Part shown: piece after piece, positions 7,132 through 12,075 of the stretch
How positions within the stretch are numbered: the stretch's first letter is position 1
Layout: each line of letters starts with the position of its first letter
Source: Lachnospiraceae bacterium
GTDB taxonomy: Bacteria; Bacillota; Clostridia; Lachnospirales; Lachnospiraceae
DNA: 18,869 bases
Assembly (NCBI GenBank): GCA_017477805.1
Contig: JAFUUM010000188.1
Location: 1 to 18,869, forward strand
Direction: 5' to 3'
Position numbers and translations under genes: made by a program
Notes under the pieces: generated by a model
Told to the model about the DNA's origin: nothing
The model's input: the letters and a program-made list of their open reading frames with translations, nothing else
Databases searched by the model: none

Positions 7132-8563
7132 TTTCCTTATCCTTTCCCACAAGAAATCTGGAGCCGCCTCCGCACTTTGTGATTTCACTTTCGTCTAAAT
7201 GTAACTCCCTCGCCAGGATGTCCACGGTCTTGGGAGAACAGAAGCCTGCCTGGCATCTGCCCATACCGGCTCTTGTCCGACGTTTTACACCGTCTAACGT
7301 GGTGGCGCCGAGAGTTCTGTGAATGGCGGAAAGGATCTCGCCTTCTGTAACAAGTTCGCATCTGCAGATCACATGAGCAAAGGTCTCGTCCTCTGCGATC
7401 AGTTTCTTTCTGGTCTCTTCATCTGCAAGAGCCATGCTGGGGATGCCTTTTCTTGTTGCGATGAAATTGCTCTTTTTCTCTGCTGGGCTGATCTTCTGGA
7501 TCAGCTCCGCAACGTACTCGCCGATGGCAGGGGCGCTGGTGAGACCGGGAGATTCAATTCCTGCGGCATCGATAAATCCGGGAGCATCCGCTGCTTCGCC
7601 GATGATAAAGTCATCGGATAAAGAGTGAGCCCGAAGGCCGGAGAAGGAGGTGATGATCTGTCTGGAGGGAACGTTCTGTACGCTGAGCCCCGCCTTTGCA
7701 AGCACCTGATCCAGGCCTTCCTGAGTTGTATTTACAGATTCCTTATCTTCCACATCATCAGCCGTAGGACCTGTCAGCAGATTTCCGTGGACAGTGGGTG
7801 TTACAAGGATACCTTTACCCATCTTCGTAGGCAGCTGGAACAGTGTACGGGAAACAAGGGATCCAACGGTCTTATCCATCAGGCAGTACTCACCTTTTCT
7901 GGCAACGATCTTCATGGGCTCCGCGCTGACCATGTTGTGGAACTTATCCGCATACACACCGGCTGCATTGACAACAATGGCTGCTTCTTCTTCAAAGCCG
8001 TCACCTTTGACCACGTAACCGCCGTCCTGTTTCTTTTCGATGGTCTTTATCTCCGTATTCAGTTTAAAGATCACACCGTTATCCGCTGCATTTTCCGCAA
8101 GGGCAATGGTGAGATTAAAGGGACAAACGATGCCGCCGGTGGGTGCGTACAAAGCCGCAACCACGGTATCGGACACCGCAGGCTCCATTTCATGTAGCTC
8201 CTCTTTTTCCACGATCCGGAGGCCTTCCACCCCATTCTTTTGGCCTCGCTCCAGCAGTTCTTCCAGTTTTCCCCTGTCGGCTTCATCGAAGCACAGGATC
8301 AGGGAACCGTTCTTTTTATACGGGAAGTCCAGATCTTTGGACAGCTGTTCCATCAGCGCGTTTCCCCGTAAATTCATTTTCGCTTTCATGGTGCCGGGTT
8401 TTGCGTCGTAGCCGCTGTGAACGATACTGCTGTTTGCCTTACTGGTTCCCTCGCAAACGTCGCTGCAACGCTCGACCACCATGACCTTTCTGTTGGTACG
8501 GGAAAGCTCCCTGGCGATGGCACAGCCCGTCACTCCCGCGCCAATGATCAAAACATCTAACAT
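7124..8563 (-). CDS. GlpA-like FAD-dependent glycerol-3-phosphate dehydrogenase with BFD [2Fe-2S] domain
   Basis: A 479-residue protein with two parts. Residues 1-370 are a DAO-family FAD oxidoreductase: dinucleotide loop VLIIGAGVTGCAIARELSR (4-22), the TSKANSSIVHSGYD segment (40-53), and the C-terminal FAD region around GIESPGLTSAPAIGEYV (335-351). Residues 395-445 are a BFD-like [2Fe-2S] domain with Cys400 and Cys402 (ICRCE) and Cys437 and Cys442 (RCQAGFC), as at the end of anaerobic GlpA. It would oxidise glycerol-3-phosphate to dihydroxyacetone phosphate; the wider family also contains 2-hydroxyglutarate oxidases, so substrate rests on the adjacent glpK. The frame could start at 8602, but the ATG at 8563 has AAAGGAG at ideal spacing and begins at the FAD loop. 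First gene of the operon, behind a leader hairpin. Confidence 0.92.
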   Translation of the reverse strand: MLDVLIIGAGVTGCAIARELSRTNRKVMVVERCSDVCEGTSKANSSIVHSGYDAKPGTMKAKMNLRGNALMEQLSKDLDFPYKKNGSLILCFDEADRGKLEELLERGQKNGVEGLRIVEKEELHEMEPAVSDTVVAALYAPTGGIVCPFNLTIALAENAADNGVIFKLNTEIKTIEKKQDGGYVVKGDGFEEEAAIVVNAAGVYADKFHNMVSAEPMKIVARKGEYCLMDKTVGSLVSRTLFQLPTKMGKGILVTPTVHGNLLTGPTADDVEDKESVNTTQEGLDQVLAKAGLSVQNVPSRQIITSFSGLRAHSLSDDFIIGEAADAPGFIDAAGIESPGLTSAPAIGEYVAELIQKISPAEKKSNFIATRKGIPSMALADEETRKKLIAEDETFAHVICRCELVTEGEILSAIHRTLGATTLDGVKRRTRAGMGRCQAGFCSPKTVDILARELHLDESEITKCGGGSRFLVGKDKENV

Positions 8564-8584
8564 ACCTTCTCCTTTCCGATGCGT

Positions 8585-8636
8585 AAAAAAATAGTCAGGC
8601 AACTATACCACCGCTATGTGATATTGCAGCCTGACT
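8585..8636 (-). terminator. Leader terminator/attenuator of the glp operon
   Basis: On the minus strand AGTCAGGC (8636-8629) and GCCTGACT (8600-8593) form a perfect 8-bp stem around a 28-nt loop. A and seven T follow (8592-8585). The hairpin lies between the predicted promoter and the GlpA-like gene, with its T-run ending 21 bases before the ATG, so it would end transcription before the operon unless overridden. An upstream leader hairpin, GAGCAT/GTGCTC, spans 8666-8689. GCCT at 8650-8647 could compete weakly for the terminator arm. This layout matches leaders controlled by antitermination (GlpP in Bacillus); the controlling factor is not in the window. Confidence 0.65.
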
Positions 8637-8698
8637 TGATTTTCTTAGGCCTTGAAACATCGCGTGAGCACAGAAGATTTCTTATGCTCCGTTCCTTT

Positions 8699-8727
8699 AT
8701 TATAGGATTCCGAATGCGAATTTACAA
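8699..8727 (-). promoter_or_regulatory. Predicted promoter of the glp operon
   Basis: On the minus strand TTGTAA (8722-8727), 17 bp, then TATAAT (8699-8704). An AT-rich tract at about 8735-8765 could act as an UP element. A short palindrome, ATTC-C-GAAT (8707-8715), lies in the spacer. The predicted start is near 8692, giving a leader of about 130 nt. The promoter lies downstream of the GntR stop (8781), so the glp genes can be transcribed independently of the regulator. Confidence 0.65.
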
Positions 8728-8780
8728 GGTATGCAGTTTAATTAATTAAAATTTTTAAGTAATTATTTCCGGTAAAAAAA

Positions 8781-9497
8781 CTAGGAAACAAAACGGCGAA
8801 GGAGCTCGGGATCATACTTCATGTGCTGCAGTCCCACAGCTGCCTCTTCCAGGATATGGAAATGGGTGATGATGGTACGGATACCCTCTTCTCTGTCCTC
8901 TTTCTCAAGAGCTTCCAGAAGCTTGAGATTACACTGATTCAGCACTTTCCGGCGCTCGGGATCCAGCGCATTGTAAAGGCGCTCGCCTACGGCCTCCTTG
9001 AATGCGGTAACGATGCAGTCAAAGAGAGGGTTGTCGATCATGTTGATAAAGGTAGAATGGAAAGCCCAGTCTGCCTCATAGCTGTGCTCGTTGTCCTGTG
9101 CGATCACTGCACACAGTTCCTTCATATCGGAGATCACCACGGGATCCTGTTTATGGGTCGCGATGATGGTGTTAAAGGACTCCAGTTCCAGTCCGCGCAT
9201 GGTCTGCAGGATCTTGCTGAGAGATAAGGTCTCCATCATGATATGTACGGAGATCACCTCTGCAAGACCTTTGCTCAGGTTACCCTTCAGATAGTTACCG
9301 GAACCCTGACGGCACTCGAGGATCCCCATATTATCCAGCGTACCCAGGACTTCACGAACGGAGTTGCGGCTCATATTGAGTTCCGCAGCCATCTCTCTTT
9401 CCGTAGGCAATTTGCCGCCGGTCTGGAAGATCCCCAGTCGAAGACCTTCCTTTATGTAATTTACTACTTCTTGATAATTTCTTTTCTCGTCTTTCAT
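8781..9497 (-). CDS. GntR family transcriptional regulator, FadR/FCD subfamily
   Basis: A 238-residue DNA-binding regulator. Residues about 8-75 are the GntR winged helix: KLPTEREMAAELNMSRNSVREVLGTL holds the helix-turn-helix, and the wing ends near GSGNYLKG. Residues about 90-225 are the all-helical FCD ligand domain; conserved metal-site-type residues are visible (D143 region ADWAFHSTF; HFHILEEA near the end). Such proteins sense small carboxylates or related metabolites and usually repress. The start has GGGGGA four bases upstream. It lies 30 bp after the HPr-like gene and shares its promoter, which carries a FadR-type palindrome at 9841-9855, suggesting autoregulation. Position before the glp operon suggests, but does not prove, control of that operon; no copy of the palindrome is visible at the glp promoter. 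Ligand unknown. Confidence 0.92.
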   Translation of the reverse strand: MKDEKRNYQEVVNYIKEGLRLGIFQTGGKLPTEREMAAELNMSRNSVREVLGTLDNMGILECRQGSGNYLKGNLSKGLAEVISVHIMMETLSLSKILQTMRGLELESFNTIIATHKQDPVVISDMKELCAVIAQDNEHSYEADWAFHSTFINMIDNPLFDCIVTAFKEAVGERLYNALDPERRKVLNQCNLKLLEALEKEDREEGIRTIITHFHILEEAAVGLQHMKYDPELLRRFVS

Positions 9498-9527
9498 TTT
9501 GTCCCCCGGCTGATTATTGTTCTATTC

Positions 9528-9800
9528 TTATACGGAAGCTGCGACTTTACCGGAAGCCATGTAAGGTCTCAGTGCAGACAGAACTTCTTCCATGTTGTCG
9601 ATAGCATCGATGATGCGAAGGTTCACATCTTCCTTATAATTCAATGAAAAAATACCAAGCAGGGATTTTGCATCCACCATGTAGTTTCCGCTGATCAGAT
9701 CGAAGTGACCTTCAAAACGGGATACGGTTCTGCAGAAATCTCTTACCTTTTCTTCTGTTCCTAAATTGATCTTAACAATAGGGTTTTCTCTTGTTGTCAT
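9528..9800 (-). CDS. HPr-like protein lacking the phosphorylatable His15
   Basis: A 90-residue protein that aligns to HPr without gaps around VDAKSLLGIFSLN, placing Ser at exactly residue 46, the HPr kinase site in Firmicute HPr. The segment that should read HARP at 15-18 instead reads TEEK, so both His15 (PEP-dependent phosphorylation) and Arg17 are missing. It cannot act as a standard PTS phosphocarrier; a Crh-like regulatory role through Ser46 is possible but inferred. The frame extends to 9866, but the ATG at 9800 has GGAGGTG upstream and begins the HPr fold. It is the first gene of a two-gene unit with the GntR regulator, 30 bp ahead of it. Confidence 0.85.
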   Translation of the reverse strand: MTTRENPIVKINLGTEEKVRDFCRTVSRFEGHFDLISGNYMVDAKSLLGIFSLNYKEDVNLRIIDAIDNMEEVLSALRPYMASGKVAASV

Positions 9801-9840
9801 AATGACACCTCCAAACAAAATAGAAATCCACCCACCGCCC

Positions 9841-9855
9841 ATTGGTACTACCAAT
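9841..9855. promoter_or_regulatory. FadR/PdhR/LldR-type operator palindrome
   Basis: ATTGGTAGTACCAAT (minus-strand reading) is a perfect 7-bp inverted repeat around one central base. It matches the ATTGGTnnnACCAAT pattern of known FCD-type GntR operators such as PdhR and LldR. It starts about 10 bp downstream of the predicted transcription start of the HPr-like/GntR unit, where a bound repressor would block transcription. The GntR protein encoded next door is the natural candidate to bind it. Confidence 0.75.
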
Positions 9856-9871
9856 AAAAATTGCACTGCTA

Positions 9872-9900
9872 AATATAACCTCGCATATGCCCTTTGTCAA
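9872..9900 (-). promoter_or_regulatory. Promoter of the HPr-like/GntR unit
   Basis: On the minus strand TTGACA (9895-9900, perfect), 17 bp, then TATATT (9872-9877). The predicted start is near 9865, so the leader is about 65 nt and includes the palindrome at 9841-9855. Confidence 0.8.
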
Positions 9901-9908
9901 CAGAAGTA

Positions 9909-10021
9909 TTGAAACATAACGATTATTTAATATTCTGTTTAGACTTGTAAGTGGATGTAAGCAATAATTGGGCAACCACTGCAAATATCTGAAGAAACCG
10001 GTTTCAAAACCGGCCCTTTTT
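9909..10021 (+). ncRNA. Possible small RNA in the divergent intergenic region
   Basis: The 302-bp gap between the HPr-like start (9800) and the plus-strand gene (10103) holds a terminator-like hairpin, CCGGTT-tcaa-AACCGG (9998-10013), followed by CCC and five T (to 10021). No gene upstream on the plus strand needs it. A possible plus promoter, TTGAAA-16-TATTCT (9909-9936), precedes it, giving a transcript of about 80 nt with a second stem AGTGG/CCACT (9950-9980). The downstream gene has its own candidate promoter after this hairpin. No known RNA family is recognised. Confidence 0.35.
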
Positions 10022-10022
10022 G

Positions 10023-10051
10023 GTGACGGAAAATTTTTGATATGCTATGAT
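10023..10051 (+). promoter_or_regulatory. Candidate promoter of the plus-strand membrane-protein module
   Basis: GTGACG (10023-10028), 17 bp, then TATGAT (10046-10051) with an extended TG one base before the -10. It lies just downstream of the hairpin at 9998-10021 and about 50 bp before the first gene. The -35 match is only moderate. Confidence 0.5.
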
Positions 10052-10102
10052 GACCAATAACACCTATTTATATCATTTTTTCCAAAAGAAAGAAGGGTTA
10101 TT

Positions 10103-10975
10103 TTGAAACTTACCGAAGAAGATATGAAAAAGGATCTCCAAAATGAGGGATCCGGACAGAATAGTAATGTAGAAACAGAAAGCCTGGAAGACAAGCTCCG
10201 GCATCGGGAAAGCTTTTCCACCAAAGAGCAGGTAAAAATGGACCGTCAGGTCTTTTCTTCTTTAGACCGGGCCGGAAAGATCCAGTACCTGGTGGATTAT
10301 TACAAATGGGTTCCCATCGCCATTGCTGCCATCGCTGTGGTGATCGCCATCATTTCCACTTCCGTAAAGAATGCGGGAAAGCAAAATGTCTTTCAGGCCA
10401 TTTTTATCGATGTCGTCGCTATGGAGAACATCTCTGCGGAATCCAACGGTACTTCCCGGCTGGAAGCTGACCTGAAAGCTCTGATGCTCCCGGAGGGCTC
10501 CAAAGATGATCTCGTGATCGATACCGCATATTACACGCAAAACGGCGCCCTTAGTTACGACTCCGGTATGATGGAGTCCGTGCGTATGGCTGCCGGGGAA
10601 CTGGATGTGGAGATCATGCCCCGCTTCCTTTACGATTTCTACTGCGGGACCTCCGTATCGGAGGACGCTGCCGCAGTCTTTGCGGATACCGCGGAATACG
10701 AATCCACTGTGGATGATATCTATAACAGCGATCGGAAGATCACGGACCGTTTCCTTCCTTTGAAAGATCTGATGGGTGAAGAGTTTGTTACTGCCCACGA
10801 GAATGAGATCCTCCCCGGTGGCTGCGGACTTGACCTTGGGGTGGATAACGCGGTACTTGCTTCCTATGATATTTATGGTAAGAAAGCCGACGAACCCATG
10901 GTCCTCTGCGTGTGCGTCAATGCCCCCCACCCTGAAGAGACTGCTGCTTTCATCAAATTCCTCGGATTTGAATAA
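10103..10975 (+). CDS. Single-pass membrane protein of unknown function
   Basis: I do not recognise a family. The 290-residue protein has a charged, cytosolic-looking N-terminus (about 1-66, Glu/Lys-rich), one membrane helix at about 69-88 (WVPIAIAAIAVVIAIISTSV) and a 200-residue, acidic, probably extracytoplasmic C-terminal part. There is no cleavable signal sequence or lipobox, and no obvious catalytic motif. The chosen start is TTG at 10103 because AGAAGGG precedes it at normal spacing; an ATG at 10124 would shorten it by seven residues but has a weaker ribosome site. Two further genes follow at 28 and 33 bp, ending at the terminator at 12033, so the three form a likely module of membrane and nucleic-acid-binding-type proteins. 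Confidence 0.82.
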   Translation: MKLTEEDMKKDLQNEGSGQNSNVETESLEDKLRHRESFSTKEQVKMDRQVFSSLDRAGKIQYLVDYYKWVPIAIAAIAVVIAIISTSVKNAGKQNVFQAIFIDVVAMENISAESNGTSRLEADLKALMLPEGSKDDLVIDTAYYTQNGALSYDSGMMESVRMAAGELDVEIMPRFLYDFYCGTSVSEDAAAVFADTAEYESTVDDIYNSDRKITDRFLPLKDLMGEEFVTAHENEILPGGCGLDLGVDNAVLASYDIYGKKADEPMVLCVCVNAPHPEETAAFIKFLGFE

Positions 10976-10996
10976 ACCTTATAAGAGTAGTATACT
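10968..10996 (+). promoter_or_regulatory. Internal promoter predicting a leaderless transcript
   Basis: TTGAAT (10968-10973, overlapping the stop of the previous gene), exactly 17 bp, then TATACT (10991-10996). The ATG at 11003 starts six bases after the -10 box, which places the expected transcription start on or next to the A of the ATG. No Shine-Dalgarno sequence is present before that ATG, consistent with a leaderless mRNA. Confidence 0.55.
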
Positions 10997-11002
10997 TGCG
11001 TC

Positions 11003-11533
11003 ATGAGTAAACAGAACAAGAAAAATTACAGTATGTTCGCCCTTCCGCTGGCGATCGTCATCGCTGTGGTCATGGGCATCGTCCTTTTTATGGTGTTTCA
11101 GTCGGTACTTTTACCGAAGCTCGATCACATCAGCGTATATGACAGTATGCAGCGTACCATCAAGGTAACGGGGCAGCTGCGGACCGCATCCGGCAATCCC
11201 GTATCGGTCTCTTCCATCAGCCTTACCGGAAAAATGGAAGGTTCGGAGCCCGTCATCGGACAGGTTTCTTCCGATCTTTCCACCTTCACTCTCCAGGATG
11301 TGTCCTTCGGAACTTCCTATAAGATGGAATTAAATACGTCAGACGGCAGAAAATATGAAGCCGATGTCCTGTTCTTTCAGGATGCGGAACAGACAACCTA
11401 TTCCAACATGGCGGACGGCATTGATTTTGCCCTCTTAAATACAGCGGATGCCATCAATATCGTACTGGTGGTAAATGATCATAATTCCTTAAACTGCACC
11501 GATTGTTCCAGCTCCGCGACCAAGACCTTCTGA
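11003..11533 (+). CDS. Single-pass membrane protein with a predicted beta-rich extracytoplasmic domain
   Basis: Unrecognised family, 176 residues. A basic N-terminus (MSKQNKKNYS) precedes a membrane helix at about 11-34 (MFALPLAIVIAVVMGIVLFM). The outside part begins HISVYDSMQRTIKVTGQLRT and alternates polar and hydrophobic residues (GQLRTASGNPVSVSSISLTG; FTLQDVSFGTSYKMELNTSD) like a carboxypeptidase-regulatory or Ig-like beta-sandwich; this is inference. A Cys pair, NCTDC, lies near the C-terminus. The ATG at 11003 has no ribosome site, but a promoter ends six bases before it, so translation may be leaderless. It lies 28 bp after the other membrane protein and 33 bp before the zinc-ribbon gene. 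Confidence 0.8.
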   Translation: MSKQNKKNYSMFALPLAIVIAVVMGIVLFMVFQSVLLPKLDHISVYDSMQRTIKVTGQLRTASGNPVSVSSISLTGKMEGSEPVIGQVSSDLSTFTLQDVSFGTSYKMELNTSDGRKYEADVLFFQDAEQTTYSNMADGIDFALLNTADAINIVLVVNDHNSLNCTDCSSSATKTF

Positions 11534-11566
11534 TCGCGTTCGTGGCTTTTATAAAGGGGAAAACAT

Positions 11567-12028
11567 ATGGCTACTTCATCGGGAAACAACGGAAATATTG
11601 GCGGAAAGCCCACCATTTGTACCAAATGCGGCGCCTACGTGATGTTTGCGGGACGCGGCAAATACAAATGCAGCAGATGTGATAACATCGAATACGATGA
11701 TTTCGGAAAGATCTACAAGTATCTTCAGGAGCATGGCTCCTGCTCTCCGAAGCAGATCAGTGATGCCACCGGCGTTCCCATGATGCGTGTGATCGCCCTT
11801 GTCCAGGACGGAAGCCTCGAACCCACCAGCAACTCCCGAAATAAGCTTCAGGGAGACACCTGGAACAAACTTGCCAGCAAGCCCCGCGTCAAACCCGGGA
11901 CCAAAGGCTATTATGTCGGCACGGACCTTACGGGTGAAAAGGGAAAGATGCGTTTTCAGGACGAAGCGGAAGAAGAACAGTACAAACGAAAAGGCCTCTT
12001 CGGCTTTGGCGGAAAAAAGAAGAAATGA
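11567..12028 (+). CDS. Zinc-ribbon protein with a winged-helix-like segment and basic tail
   Basis: A 153-residue protein, not matched to a named family. Cys18/Cys21 (ICTKCGAY) and Cys35/Cys38 (KCSRCDN) form a four-Cys zinc ribbon at the N-terminus. Residues about 45-85 (FGKIYKYLQEHGSCSPKQIS, then DATGVPMMRVIALVQDGSLE) have the layout of a helix-turn-helix, suggesting nucleic-acid or protein binding; this resembles small flagellar-operon-type zinc-ribbon/HTH proteins, but the match is by pattern only. The C-terminus is Gly/Lys-rich and ends in KKKK. The ribosome site AAGGGG precedes the ATG at good spacing. It is the last gene before the terminator at 12033 and probably shares transcripts with the two membrane proteins upstream. 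Confidence 0.85.
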   Translation: MATSSGNNGNIGGKPTICTKCGAYVMFAGRGKYKCSRCDNIEYDDFGKIYKYLQEHGSCSPKQISDATGVPMMRVIALVQDGSLEPTSNSRNKLQGDTWNKLASKPRVKPGTKGYYVGTDLTGEKGKMRFQDEAEEEQYKRKGLFGFGGKKKK

Positions 12029-12032
12029 ATCC

Positions 12033-12068
12033 AAAGACCTCTCGAATACAGATCGAGAGGTCTTTTTT
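12033..12068 (+). terminator. Rho-independent terminator after the zinc-ribbon gene
   Basis: A perfect 13-bp stem, AAAGACCTCTCGA (12033-12045) and TCGAGAGGTCTTT (12053-12065), with a 7-nt loop and a T-run to 12068. It lies between convergent genes. On the minus strand the stem is followed by only three T, so it is mainly a plus-strand terminator, though it may also slow the ABC transcript ending at 12076. Confidence 0.95.
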
Positions 12069-12075
12069 GTTCCTT

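Noticed and set aside
8728..8775. AT-rich stretch with TTAAAAATTTTAA and AATTAATTAA as a regulator binding site or terminator
   Set aside because: Palindromes of pure A/T are expected by chance here; an UP-like promoter tract explains it as well, and no stem with a T-run follows the GntR stop.
9967..9980. ATTGGGCAACCACT as a second GntR operator
   Set aside because: It keeps only part of each half site and lacks the symmetric ends of the 9841-9855 palindrome.
10262..10930. Minus-strand frame of 222 codons opposite the membrane protein
   Set aside because: The plus-strand frame has a clean membrane helix, a ribosome site and a place in a module; the minus frame looks like a shadow.
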